NCBI RefSeq assembly: GCF_031198435.1
Contig: NZ_CP133548.1
Coordinates: 434,001-498,000, forward strand
Reading direction: 5' to 3'
Length of the DNA: 64,000 nucleotides
Source of the DNA: Pleionea litopenaei
GTDB taxonomy: Bacteria > Pseudomonadota > Gammaproteobacteria > Enterobacterales > Kangiellaceae
Part shown: piece after piece, positions 27,911 to 37,376 of the stretch
How positions within the stretch are numbered: position 1 is the first letter of the stretch
How the letters are laid out: every line of letters begins with the position of its first letter
The notes under the pieces: model-generated
The model's database searches: none
What the model was told of the DNA's origin: nothing
The model's input: only the letters and a program-made list of their open reading frames with translations
Made by a program: the position numbers and the translations under genes

Positions 27911-28495
27911 ATGTTACGCTTGATTGCTAAGTTCTGGTTGTCGCTGTGGGGCTGGAAAGTGGTTGGTGAAAAGCCAACCATAGACAAGTGCGTTATTATA
28001 TTTGCCCCACATACATCTAATTGGGATGTGCTTATTTTATTGTTGGTAAAGTGGTATTCTGGATTACAGCCAACCTTCATAGGTAAGCATACATTGTTTT
28101 GGCCTCCACTTGGATGGTTCTTTCGGGCGATTGGCGGTGAGCCAGTTAATAGAAGTAAGGCCGAAAACGTGGTTGATCAAATTGTTGCTAAATTTAATGA
28201 AAAGCAACACATGCATTTTGCGCTTTCTCCTGAAGGAACTCGCAGCAAAAAAGATCATTGGAAAACCGGGTTTTATCGGGTAGCCGTTAAGGCAGGAGTG
28301 CCGATTCAGCTGGTGTACTTGGATACAACTACCAAAGAAGTCGGGTTTGGTCCAATTCTTGAACCCTGCGGCGACATGCAGCGTGACTTTGAATGGTTAG
28401 CGGAGTTTTATCGTGATAAAAAGGGATTCCGACCAGAGCTTCTTTCTGACATTCGGGCAAACAGTGAGAAATCAACTGACGTTAAAACACAATAA
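27911..28495 (+). CDS. 1-acyl-sn-glycerol-3-phosphate acyltransferase-like protein
   Basis: The 194-residue product belongs to the PlsC-type phospholipid acyltransferase superfamily: FAPHTSNWDVLILL holds the catalytic HX4D motif (about residues 35-42) and LSPEGTRSK is the glycerophosphate-binding motif (about 100-108). It is shorter than PlsC and resembles the small lysophospholipid acyltransferase family found beside unrelated genes. The exact acceptor is unknown. It begins eight bases after purF. Its 3' end overlaps the 5' end of the propeller sensor gene by about 32 bases if that gene starts at 28464. Confidence 0.8.
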   Translation: MLRLIAKFWLSLWGWKVVGEKPTIDKCVIIFAPHTSNWDVLILLLVKWYSGLQPTFIGKHTLFWPPLGWFFRAIGGEPVNRSKAENVVDQIVAKFNEKQHMHFALSPEGTRSKKDHWKTGFYRVAVKAGVPIQLVYLDTTTKEVGFGPILEPCGDMQRDFEWLAEFYRDKKGFRPELLSDIRANSEKSTDVKTQ

Positions 28496-31400
28496 TTTAG
28501 TTTTCAATCATTTACGCAAAGCGTTTTTGGCTTTTCTGTTCGTAACGGCCGTTATCCAGTTGCGAGCAGATTCTACGCATAACCTTGTTACTCTTTCCCC
28601 GCAACTTCACCTTTCTCATTACGCCATTGAAGATGGATTATCGTTAAATACGGTGACTGCTTTTGCTAAAACCCAAGATGGTTATATGTGGATAGGCACG
28701 GAAGATGGCTTAAATCGATTCGATGGATACACCTTTCAAATATTTAAACGTACGGTCGGTAAAGAGAATACCTTGCCTGACAATATGATCTCTGCACTTC
28801 TCGCCGACTCGCAAGGACGACTATGGGTGGGCACTGAAAAAGGGCTTGCTATTTGGAGCGGTGGGACAGACTTTAAAAATGTTCAAACTATGGATGGTAG
28901 TTTAGGTCGAGTGTCGGTTATAGAAGAAGATATTTACAATCGTATTTGGGTGGTCGTTAAACAGCAGTTAATGATGTTTAATGACTCAACTCAAAAACTC
29001 GAGCCATACCACGAGATGTTGAGTGTTAAAACACATCAGGTTAATACCGCGATAGAGTCATTACACTCTGTGGGTCCTCTCGTTTATTTTGGAAAAAAGA
29101 ACTGCCTTAACAGTATTGATATCGCTAACTTAGAGCTAAAAGAACAGTGTTTCACTGAAGATAATATTGGAAGAAAGATTACTCGAATTACGACCATATA
29201 CTCTAATGGTAAAGATCTCATATGGATTGGAACGAGTGAAGGCTTGATTCGCTATAGCACGTTAAGCGGCTCGGCTGAACTATTTCATACATCAGCCGCC
29301 ACTAATCGAAGATTATCTGGGAATCATATTCAATCTCTGTTGGTTGATAATGAGAACAAGGTATGGATTGCAACGGCGACCGGTCTAAATGTTTTTGATC
29401 CGTTAGCTGATAGGGTTTATCAGTACCATAAAAATTATATAGATCAACGAGGTTTACTATCAGACGATATCGTTTCTATTTTTCAAGATGATGTTGGTTT
29501 GGTTTGGCTAGGAACCTATGGCAGTGGCTTAAACGTTTTTAATCGGCAGACACAAAATTTCAATCATTATTTCACCAAACGCGACGCATTCAATTTAAAT
29601 AGTAGTAATACGATCCACAGCATAACAACGGACTTACTGGGTAATATTTGGGTTGGCAGTTATGGTAGTGGGTTATTCCAAATAGATAGCCAAAGAAAAA
29701 CTTTACGTAGAGTTACCGATCATACAGGCAGTTTAAAAAATAGTTTTATAACCTCGTTACACTTTGATATATACGATAACTTGTGGATTTCAACATTGTC
29801 GGGCCTTTATGTTTACGATCCAGACTATCAAAGTTATCACCAAATAAGCCACCCTAAATTTAAAGGCATTGTATCTACCATCAGCGAAGACCGAAATGGT
29901 GATCTTTGGATAGGTGTTGATAGTGGTCTGGTTAAGATTGAAGGCGTTCAAGGTAAATACGATGAAACGGCTAACATTAGAGTGATTGACTTTACTCATC
30001 GAATAAAAAAATATCTAGACGATAAAAATTATATCATTAACGATATTTATGAAGATGTTGAAGGGTTACTCTGGATTGGCTCTGATTTAGGTCTTTTTGT
30101 GGTAGAGCCGAGTACCGAATTTCAACATGCATTTGTTCATGACGAAAACAATACTAAAAGTTTAAGCCACAATTATGTACAAGTTATTTATGAAGATACA
30201 CAAGGCGTGATTTGGATAGGTACTGGAGACGGCCTAAACAAACTGGTGATGAACAACGGTCTAACTCAAAATGCCTATTTTGAGCATTTTAGTGAAGATA
30301 ATGGCTTGGTAAACGACTCAGTTTATGGAATTCTATCCGGAGAAGGCGACGAATTGTGGTTAAGTACAAGCAATGGACTTGTTCGATTTTACACTTCAAC
30401 CAATAAGGTTGAACACTTTACCACTAGAGATGGTTTACAAAGTAATGAATTTAATTTGTGGGCCTATCATAAAAGTTCTGACAATGAAATATTCTTTGGC
30501 GGTATTAACGGTATTACTTCATTTTACCCTGATTCAATCATTGTAGAAAAAAGAGACTTCATTCCTTCGGTTTCATCAATAAAAATTAATAATCAAGCCA
30601 TCCGCTCGTTTGATTCTTTTGAAAAGATTGTTTTATCAAAGAAATCCGATCTTGTCAGTATATCGCTTACTCCACTCGATTTTTCGAACCCTTCAAGCCA
30701 TCAGTTTCGCTATAGACTTAAAGGCTTCAATGATGAGTGGATTGAGATTGGTAGTACACGTGTTATTAATATATCTGGATTGGTAGGTGACGGAGCAACA
30801 TTAGAGATTCAAACAAAAGTGACTGGAAATGATTGGAACTCTCCGATTAAAGATATCGCTATTGAAGTAAATACCAATTTCTGGCAGTCAGAAAAGGGCG
30901 TAATGTTTTATATTGTTCTTAGTTTGGTCTTGGTCAGCGCTATGTTTACGCTTTGGTCTCGCCGCTTGATTAATCGGGGAAGATTGGTTAGAAGTGAATT
31001 GAATGCGAATCGAGAATATATCCGAAACATACAACTTGATATAGAGCGAGAAAAGTCAGCAACCGATTTAGCAAATCAAGAGTTGGTTCAGTTAAGAGAA
31101 CGAATTGCTTATTATGAGTCACGATTTGACGAATATGCTAAGAAAGACAGAATCACTCGCTTTTATAAACGGAAGTTTTTCGAAGAAATTATTAACAATG
31201 AAGATGCGTTTTATAAGTCTAATCAGTTGGATTTTCCTGCGGGTTGTTTAATTACCATCGCCATTAAAAATTACTCGGAGCTATTGGAAAAAGAGCATAA
31301 GGCAAACGTTGAGGCAGCAGTGGCTGATTTTTCAGACATTATCAAAGATTACGTATCTGGCGATGATTTGATATGTCGCTGGAACAGTGAGTGTTTTTTA

Positions 31401-31775
31401 ATGCTCGAGTCGGGTTCAATACATGACATAAAACAAAGGCTTTATAATTTTCATCGACTGATAAGCAATCGTACCTATGACTGTGGTAACGGTCGCCTAC
31501 TTCCTTTTGAATTTATTCTAACGGTTATACCAGTGCCAGTAACCAGTCATCGGTCAAGTCTAATTAATCGAAGTGTGATTGCCTATTTATCGATCGACCT
31601 AATAGAGTCGCTTAAACCCAGAGGTGAACAAGGAGCCTTTGTGTTCAAATGTCGCAGTCAAATGCATCCAGCAGAAATTGAAAAGAAAATTAGCTACGGG
31701 GCTGATTTGCTGATGAATGAAGCGATATTTGAACTGGTGCCCCTTAATGAGTTACTGATAAAGGAAAATGTATGA
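28464..31775 (+). CDS. Two-component-regulator-propeller membrane sensor with degenerate GGDEF domain
   Basis: This is a large periplasmic sensor. After a signal-anchor (about 25 residues with FLAFLFVTAVIQLRAD) it has about 13 copies of a W(I/V/L)GTxxGL-type blade motif, enough for two seven-bladed propellers. A Y_Y_Y domain (HQFRYRLKGFNDEWIEIGST) follows, then one membrane span (MFYIVLSLVLVSAMFTLW), a coiled coil and a C-terminal GGDEF-like fold of about 190 residues. The signature reads RWNSECFLML where active cyclases have RxGG(D/E)EF, so cyclase activity is probably lost. No kinase domain is present. The start is uncertain: GTG 28464 or an upstream GTG at 28413. Its end overlaps the ggt start by four bases. 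Confidence 0.85.
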   Translation: MRNQLTLKHNNLVFNHLRKAFLAFLFVTAVIQLRADSTHNLVTLSPQLHLSHYAIEDGLSLNTVTAFAKTQDGYMWIGTEDGLNRFDGYTFQIFKRTVGKENTLPDNMISALLADSQGRLWVGTEKGLAIWSGGTDFKNVQTMDGSLGRVSVIEEDIYNRIWVVVKQQLMMFNDSTQKLEPYHEMLSVKTHQVNTAIESLHSVGPLVYFGKKNCLNSIDIANLELKEQCFTEDNIGRKITRITTIYSNGKDLIWIGTSEGLIRYSTLSGSAELFHTSAATNRRLSGNHIQSLLVDNENKVWIATATGLNVFDPLADRVYQYHKNYIDQRGLLSDDIVSIFQDDVGLVWLGTYGSGLNVFNRQTQNFNHYFTKRDAFNLNSSNTIHSITTDLLGNIWVGSYGSGLFQIDSQRKTLRRVTDHTGSLKNSFITSLHFDIYDNLWISTLSGLYVYDPDYQSYHQISHPKFKGIVSTISEDRNGDLWIGVDSGLVKIEGVQGKYDETANIRVIDFTHRIKKYLDDKNYIINDIYEDVEGLLWIGSDLGLFVVEPSTEFQHAFVHDENNTKSLSHNYVQVIYEDTQGVIWIGTGDGLNKLVMNNGLTQNAYFEHFSEDNGLVNDSVYGILSGEGDELWLSTSNGLVRFYTSTNKVEHFTTRDGLQSNEFNLWAYHKSSDNEIFFGGINGITSFYPDSIIVEKRDFIPSVSSIKINNQAIRSFDSFEKIVLSKKSDLVSISLTPLDFSNPSSHQFRYRLKGFNDEWIEIGSTRVINISGLVGDGATLEIQTKVTGNDWNSPIKDIAIEVNTNFWQSEKGVMFYIVLSLVLVSAMFTLWSRRLINRGRLVRSELNANREYIRNIQLDIEREKSATDLANQELVQLRERIAYYESRFDEYAKKDRITRFYKRKFFEEIINNEDAFYKSNQLDFPAGCLITIAIKNYSELLEKEHKANVEAAVADFSDIIKDYVSGDDLICRWNSECFLMLESGSIHDIKQRLYNFHRLISNRTYDCGNGRLLPFEFILTVIPVPVTSHRSSLINRSVIAYLSIDLIESLKPRGEQGAFVFKCRSQMHPAEIEKKISYGADLLMNEAIFELVPLNELLIKENV

Positions 31776-33514
31776 TATTAAAATCGACTTTACGATTTTT
31801 CATTGCATTATGTTGTGTAAATGCAATTGCGAACGACGCACTGATAGAGTGGGAATCAATCCATCAACCGATACGATCAGATGGAGGCATGGTTGCTTCA
31901 CAAGAGTTTCGTGCCTCTAAAGTTGCAGCGGATATTCTCGCTCAAGGTGGAAACGCCATTGATGCAGCCGTTGCATTAGGTTTTGCAGAAGCTGTTACTC
32001 TTCCAAAAGCTGGAAATATCGGAGGAGGCGGTTTTATGCTTATTTACCTCGCGAAAGAAGACCGCTTTATTGCAATCGATTATCGAGAAATGGCACCTTC
32101 AAAAGCGAGCGCCTCGATGTTTCTAGACGAAAATGGAAATGTTGATAAGAATTCTGCTAGATACTCCACTAAGTCGTCTGGTGTTCCAGGAACCGTTGCC
32201 GGGTTGCTTCATGCATTAGAAAACTATGGGAGTTTTAAACGAGAGCAAGTTTTACAACCAGCGATCGATTTGGCAAAAGATGGAATAACTGCGGACTATC
32301 CCTTCCTAGATTCTTTAGAAGCTCGTAAGACTCGGCTAATTCAGGACCCTGAGGTTGCTCGATGGTATTTTAAGCCCGACGGAATGAGTTACCGGCCAGG
32401 CGAAATTATGCGTTTCACAGACTTAGCTGAAACCTTAGAAAGAGTTAAATTAAAAGGCGCAGATGGTTTTTATAAAGGCAAAACGGCTCAGTTATTCGAA
32501 ACCTATATGAAAAATAATAACGGTTTTATCGCTGCTTCTGATATGGCAAATTATCAAGCTAAAGAAAGACCAGTGATTCGAGGCACTTATCGAGGATATG
32601 ACGTTGTTTCAATGCCACCTCCTAGTTCTGGTGGAGTACATATTATTCAAGCACTGAATATTCTCGAGAATTTTTCCTTCGACGATGTTCAATGGGGAAG
32701 TTCACAACATATCCATTTGTTAACAGAGACATTCAAGCGAATTTATGCTGATCGAAGCAAGCACTTGGGAGATCCTGATTTTATCGCAGTACCTGTTGAG
32801 CAGCTTATAAATAAAGACTATGCAAAACAGCTTGCCAAAAGTATCTCTTTAGAGAAAGCAACTCCATCGGAAAACATACTTCCCAGCAAATTCCAGATAA
32901 AGGAAAGTAATCAAACGACTCATTTTTCTGTGATTGATCGTTGGGGCAATATTGTAACCAATACGTACACGCTAAACTTTAGTTTTGGATCGGGCAAAAT
33001 AGTTCCGGGTACCGGAGTGTTTTTAAATAATGAAATGGATGACTTCTCAGCCAAACCAGGAAGTCCGAATGCGTACGGTTTACTCGGTGGAAAAGCCAAT
33101 GCGATAGAAGCGAACAAGCGACCGTTAAGTTCGATGACGCCGACCATTATTCTAAAGAACAAACGGCCAGTGTTAGTGACCGGAAGTCCCGGTGGAAGTC
33201 GAATCATTACCACAGTACTTCATCAAATAGTCAATGTGATTGATTTCGGTATGAATATCGCTGACGCTGCCAACATGCCGCGTTTTCATCACCAGTGGTA
33301 TCCTGATAAGATCTTTATAGAGCCAGGTTTTGGCGCCGAGGTTTTACTAAGATTAAAACAACTTGGTCATACAATGTCGAACTCTCGAGTGTCAGGAAGT
33401 GTACAATCAGTTGCTAAAAATGAGAAGGGTGAGGCACTGGGAGCATCTGATCCACGCCGTCAAGGAGCGAAGACCATTGGTGTTATGCAAAGTGGACAAA
33501 TGATTGAGCACTAG
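31772..33514 (+). CDS. ggt: Gamma-glutamyltransferase (glutathione hydrolase)
   Basis: GGT is a periplasmic N-terminal-nucleophile enzyme that cleaves gamma-glutamyl bonds such as in glutathione. The 580-residue precursor has a signal peptide (about 1-21), the large-subunit motifs ASQEFRASKVAADILAQGGN and GNIGGGGFML, and the self-cleavage site in TTHFSVIDRWGN. Thr382 is the predicted nucleophile by alignment with E. coli Thr391. The small subunit has NNEMDDFSAKPG, GSPGGSRIITTVL and a C-terminal VSGSVQSV. The ATG overlaps the stop of the propeller sensor gene (ATGA), so the two are translationally coupled, which suggests a shared physiological role. Confidence 0.95.
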   Translation: MILKSTLRFFIALCCVNAIANDALIEWESIHQPIRSDGGMVASQEFRASKVAADILAQGGNAIDAAVALGFAEAVTLPKAGNIGGGGFMLIYLAKEDRFIAIDYREMAPSKASASMFLDENGNVDKNSARYSTKSSGVPGTVAGLLHALENYGSFKREQVLQPAIDLAKDGITADYPFLDSLEARKTRLIQDPEVARWYFKPDGMSYRPGEIMRFTDLAETLERVKLKGADGFYKGKTAQLFETYMKNNNGFIAASDMANYQAKERPVIRGTYRGYDVVSMPPPSSGGVHIIQALNILENFSFDDVQWGSSQHIHLLTETFKRIYADRSKHLGDPDFIAVPVEQLINKDYAKQLAKSISLEKATPSENILPSKFQIKESNQTTHFSVIDRWGNIVTNTYTLNFSFGSGKIVPGTGVFLNNEMDDFSAKPGSPNAYGLLGGKANAIEANKRPLSSMTPTIILKNKRPVLVTGSPGGSRIITTVLHQIVNVIDFGMNIADAANMPRFHHQWYPDKIFIEPGFGAEVLLRLKQLGHTMSNSRVSGSVQSVAKNEKGEALGASDPRRQGAKTIGVMQSGQMIEH

Positions 33515-33674
33515 GTACTAATGTCTGAAATCAAAACTACTTTATATAAGTTAGCTCAATAAATAAGTACTTCGATTGATTAGTCTGGCCTAGCATAAGT
33601 TCTTCTGCTTGAGTAAGTAAAAAGGGTAGAAGTAGATAGGCTTAGCTCAGCAAAGAAAGCAAAAGCAGTAAAAG

Positions 33675-33706
33675 AAAAAAGCCCACAAGTGTGGGCTTTT
33701 TTTTAT
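33675..33706. terminator. Bidirectional terminator between ggt and rne
   Basis: A stem (33675-33686 with 33691-33702) with loop AAGT has A6 on its left and T8 on its right, so it can terminate both the plus-strand ggt transcript and the minus-strand rne transcript. The two genes converge here. Confidence 0.9.
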
Positions 33707-33722
33707 TACTAACTTTTATTGC

Positions 33723-36700
33723 TTACTGCGCGTCGTTTGGTTCACTTGATTGAGAGGAATCTAGCGACGCTATTGACGCTTTAGCCATCGGACTTTGACT
33801 GCTCGAAACCGCATCAGCAGCAGATTTTTCGCGAGTAATCGGTGGTGTTAAATCAGCATTGCTTTGATGAGAAAACTCTACTGGTTGCAGTTCACCTATT
33901 GACTCTGGTTTTGCCATTGGCGCGTTGGCGTGTCCACGAATGATCACTGGCGCTTTAATTTCTTCTTTTAAGTTATCAGCCGTTGAAGATGACTCTAACT
34001 CACTAGAAGCTGAGGTAGACTCTTCGCTTTTAGAAGCCGAAGACTCTGCAACTTTCACATGTGCTTGTTCAAACGCAACTTCTTGAACTGAATCTTTTTG
34101 AGCTGAAGCTTTTGGCTCATGAGAGTTTGAAGCAGTCGACTCTTCAGTACTAGAACGATTTATTTCTACTTCGCCTGCCGCGCGCTCGATGGTTGATTGC
34201 TCAGAGTGTTGTGACTCTTGTGGCGCGTGCTCAACTTCGGTGCGATTCTCTGACTCAGTCTCCGCTGGCTTAACATCACTTGTGGTGACTTCTTCATTGG
34301 CAGAATCGACCGCTAAATCAGATTGATTTACCTTTGCGTCGTCAGAGATAACGTCTGTTTCTGTATTCTCTTTCGAAGGCACTGTGTTGGAGTCGGCCGC
34401 CGGTTGAAGCGTTTCAGAGGGCTCTGATGGAGCAGTTTCGCTGACCTCGACAGAAGCTTCTTTCGCTAGATCATGTTTTACATTTCTTGACGAAACCGGA
34501 GTGTCGTACGAAGCAATATTGCGTTTTACTTGTTCAGTTTTTGACTCACTTTTTACTGGCTGCTCAGAAGTATTTACAGTTTCAGTCATTGAGGTCTGTG
34601 TTGATGGTTCTGGTTTCTGAGTAGCAACCTCATTTTTAGAGGTATTGGCTAAGACTTTAGCTTCGTCTTTTTGCGTATCTCCCTCTGAATTTCTTTCAGC
34701 CAATTTACGGTTTTTCTCACGAGCAACCTTTTGATCATTACCACGTTCATTACGTGGAACTCTAGGTTCGCGTTTTACCTTGCTGTCAGTTGAACGTTCG
34801 TTTGAACGATTCTCTTGTGATTTATTCTGATCACGTTGCGAACGAGAACGACGATTGTCGTTTCGATTATTATCGCGTTTATTGTCTTGGCGTTTATCTT
34901 GACGATTGTCATTACCGCGTGACTCATTATTTCTAGAATCGTTGTTTTTAGATTCATTACTTTTTGAGTCATTGTTTCTAGAATCATTGTTTCTAGAATC
35001 ATTGCGATCTTGGTTATTGCGTCGGTTTTGTGGTCTTCGTTTATTGCGATTGCCTTGACGTTGATTATTGCGTCGACCTTTATTGTTTTGTTGCTTACCA
35101 CCTTTCTTTTTCTTGTCTTTATCATCAGAGCCAAATAAAAAGTTGAAAATACGTTTTAGTAAGCCTGGTTTATCGTCTTTGCTGTCTTTCTTTTTAGCAA
35201 CCGGAGCTGGCGCAGTAGGAGCTTGAATGGCTTGTACTGCAGGTTGTTCACTGCTTGATTTTGCTGCCGGTGGAGTATAAGCCCGAGACGTTGGCGCTTC
35301 TTCTTCATTGCTTTCGATTTTTAGTTCAAAACTACGATGCTCGGTAACGTCTTCTTCGCGTAAGCGCAAAATTTCAAAGTGTGGAGTTTCCAATTCTGGA
35401 TGTGGTACTAACACCACTTTAACTTTTCTACGTTTTTCTATCGCGGCAATAATTTTACGCTTTTCATTGAGCAAGAAGGTTGCTACATCAACGGGTAGAA
35501 ACGCTTGGACCTGTGATGTTGATTCTTTGGTCGCTTCTTCTTCTATCAAGCGGAAAATTGACAAAGCTAATGATTCAATACCGCGAATTCGTCCGACACC
35601 ATTACAACGAGGGCAGGTTTCTTGGCTAGATTCTCCGAGAGAGGGTTTTAGTCTTTGACGAGACATTTCAAGAAGACCAAATCGAGAAATTCTACCGATT
35701 TGAACTCGAGCTCTGTCAGACTGCAAGGCTTCGTTTAACACTCGCTCTACTTCACGTTGATTTTTTACGGGTGACATATCGATAAAGTCGATAACGATAA
35801 GACCACCAATATCACGTAACCTTAATTGTCGTGCGATTTCTTGGGCGGCTTCTATATTGGTGTTGAGCGCCGTTTCTTCGATATCTGAACCCTTGGTTGC
35901 CCGAGCTGAGTTGATATCGATTGAAATTAACGCTTCAGTCGGATCAATGACGACTGAGCCACCAGAAGGAAGCTGAACTTCTCGCTGAAAAGCCGATTCA
36001 ATTTGCGATTCGATTTGGTAACGATTAAATAAAGGGAACTCTCGATCGGTATATAACTTAACTCGATTCACAAAGTCAGGACGGATCAACTGTAAATAGT
36101 TGCGTACTTTGTCGAAAGCCTCTTGCTTGTCGATGATGATCTCACCAACATCAGGGCGTAGATAGTCGCGAACCGCTCGAATGAGCACATCACTTTCTTG
36201 ATGAATTAAAAAAGGAGCGGGGCGTGCTTCAGCATGCTTTTGAATGGCATCCCAAATATTAAGGAGAACACTTAGATCCCATTGTAATTCTTCAGCGCCA
36301 CGGCCAACGCCCGCTGTTCTAACGATACAACCCATACCTTTAGGCACGTCAATCGATCGCATAGCATCTTTTAATTGTTCCCGTTCATCACCTTCGATGC
36401 GTCGAGAAATTCCCCCTGCTCGAGGGTTCGTTGGCATAAGTACAACATAGCAACCGGCTAAGCTGATTGTCGTTGTTAGCGCAGCGCCTTTTTGGCCTCG
36501 TTCTTCTTTATCGATTTGAACGATTAATTCTTGACCTTCACTTACCGCGTCTTTTATGTTGATTCGACCACGAGCAGATGGGTCTTTAAAATAGGAACGA
36601 GCTATTTCTTTTAGAGGAAGAAAGCCATGCCGCTCAGCGCCATAGTCTACAAACGCAGCCTCTAAACTCGGTTCAATTCGAGTGATACGGCCTTTGTAAA

Positions 36701-36821
36701 TATTGGATTTCTTTTGTTCACGTCCAGGAAGTTCGATGTCGAGGTCGTAAAGACGCTGACCATCGACCAGTGCAACTCGCATTTCTTCTTGCTGAGTCGC
36801 ATTGATTAACATACGTTTCAT
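33723..36821 (-). CDS. rne: Ribonuclease E
   Basis: RNase E initiates mRNA decay and matures stable RNAs, and scaffolds the degradosome. The 1032-residue protein has the N-terminal S1 domain ([40 protein letters not shown]), the 5'-sensor/RNase H-like half, and the DNase I-like catalytic site with [20 protein letters not shown] and IVIDFIDM. The Zn-link is [10 protein letters not shown]. The C-terminal half is disordered. It starts with a basic amphipathic-looking patch ([14 protein letters not shown]), then an Arg/Asn-rich RNA-binding tract with repeated (D/E)SRNN units, then an acidic Ser/Glu tract and a terminal microdomain [11 protein letters not shown] like that near the end of E. coli RNase E. 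Confidence 0.97.
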   Translation of the reverse strand: MKRMLINATQQEEMRVALVDGQRLYDLDIELPGREQKKSNIYKGRITRIEPSLEAAFVDYGAERHGFLPLKEIARSYFKDPSARGRINIKDAVSEGQELIVQIDKEERGQKGAALTTTISLAGCYVVLMPTNPRAGGISRRIEGDEREQLKDAMRSIDVPKGMGCIVRTAGVGRGAEELQWDLSVLLNIWDAIQKHAEARPAPFLIHQESDVLIRAVRDYLRPDVGEIIIDKQEAFDKVRNYLQLIRPDFVNRVKLYTDREFPLFNRYQIESQIESAFQREVQLPSGGSVVIDPTEALISIDINSARATKGSDIEETALNTNIEAAQEIARQLRLRDIGGLIVIDFIDMSPVKNQREVERVLNEALQSDRARVQIGRISRFGLLEMSRQRLKPSLGESSQETCPRCNGVGRIRGIESLALSIFRLIEEEATKESTSQVQAFLPVDVATFLLNEKRKIIAAIEKRRKVKVVLVPHPELETPHFEILRLREEDVTEHRSFELKIESNEEEAPTSRAYTPPAAKSSSEQPAVQAIQAPTAPAPVAKKKDSKDDKPGLLKRIFNFLFGSDDKDKKKKGGKQQNNKGRRNNQRQGNRNKRRPQNRRNNQDRNDSRNNDSRNNDSKSNESKNNDSRNNESRGNDNRQDKRQDNKRDNNRNDNRRSRSQRDQNKSQENRSNERSTDSKVKREPRVPRNERGNDQKVAREKNRKLAERNSEGDTQKDEAKVLANTSKNEVATQKPEPSTQTSMTETVNTSEQPVKSESKTEQVKRNIASYDTPVSSRNVKHDLAKEASVEVSETAPSEPSETLQPAADSNTVPSKENTETDVISDDAKVNQSDLAVDSANEEVTTSDVKPAETESENRTEVEHAPQESQHSEQSTIERAAGEVEINRSSTEESTASNSHEPKASAQKDSVQEVAFEQAHVKVAESSASKSEESTSASSELESSSTADNLKEEIKAPVIIRGHANAPMAKPESIGELQPVEFSHQSNADLTPPITREKSAADAVSSSQSPMAKASIASLDSSQSSEPNDAQ

Positions 36822-37274
36822 TATTAGTATTACTCTCGTTTTATAATCTAGCGCAGCCGAGAGCTTAGTTATCGAAGGCGAATGACAGGATCAATTAAAT
36901 ACACCGGACCGCCGTACCTTTAATGCCAGTACGTGAAACCCGTGTAATATCTTGAAAACAAAACCAATTTTTGGCTTCCTTGATAGATTGCGCTATCAGT
37001 TACTCAGACATATTAGTTTAACTATGCAGTTTAACCCTGAAGTTTAACTATCCATGTCCGAGCCTATTAATTCCTGCGGACGGCTCAGCTTTGATTTATA
37101 AGGATCATCGCTTGTGAGTCTTACGTTCGCTTGCTTCGATATCTTTGCGTATCGACTGACGCTTATAGTCAGTTAAAGGCTTGCAGCTCAATGTCTTACT
37201 CTAAAACCTGATTGCTTTAGAGGCTGCAAGTAAAAATCTTGTGTTAGAAGGCATTTATGCCTTTTTCTCATAAC
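36822..37274 (-). promoter_or_regulatory. Long structured 5' leader of rne (candidate autoregulatory UTR)
   Basis: This 555-bp rne-rluC gap (36822-37376) has no gene. From the predicted rne promoter the leader would be about 450 nt. Self-complementary elements in it are 37180-37187 with 37223-37230 (8 bp) enclosing 37199-37205 with 37216-37222 (7 bp), 37155-37160 with 37168-37173, and 36981-36986 with 36993-36998. Three 13-bp units beginning AGTTTAAC (plus strand) lie at 37015-37053. E. coli rne has a 361-nt leader whose hairpins recruit RNase E to cleave its own mRNA. A similar role here is inference. Confidence 0.6.
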
Positions 37275-37280
37275 TAGGCA

Positions 37281-37309
37281 AATATAGCAGGGAAGCGAGA
37301 TCTCATCAA
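37281..37309 (-). promoter_or_regulatory. Predicted sigma-70 promoter of rne
   Basis: On the minus strand TTGATG (plus 37304-37309) and TATATT (plus 37281-37286) are separated by exactly 17 bp. Each differs from the sigma-70 consensus by only one or two bases. It points toward rne and places the transcription start near 37274. Confidence 0.65.
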
Positions 37310-37328
37310 TTTATTTATCATTTAATGC

Positions 37329-37334
37329 TACAAT
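37329..37334 (+). promoter_or_regulatory. Candidate -10 element for rluC
   Basis: TACAAT at 37329-37334 is a good -10 hexamer about 43 bp before the rluC start. The -35 position (about 37306-37311) is poor and overlaps the -35 of the divergent rne promoter, so the two transcription units may compete for polymerase. Confidence 0.35.
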
Positions 37335-37376
37335 GCTGGCTTGTTAAATCACTGATTTGAATAAAGTTTAATCATT

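Noticed and set aside
34775-35134. 119-residue minus-strand frame inside rne
   Set aside because: Alternative frame of the Asn/Arg repeat; dominated by I, T and K from repeat codons.
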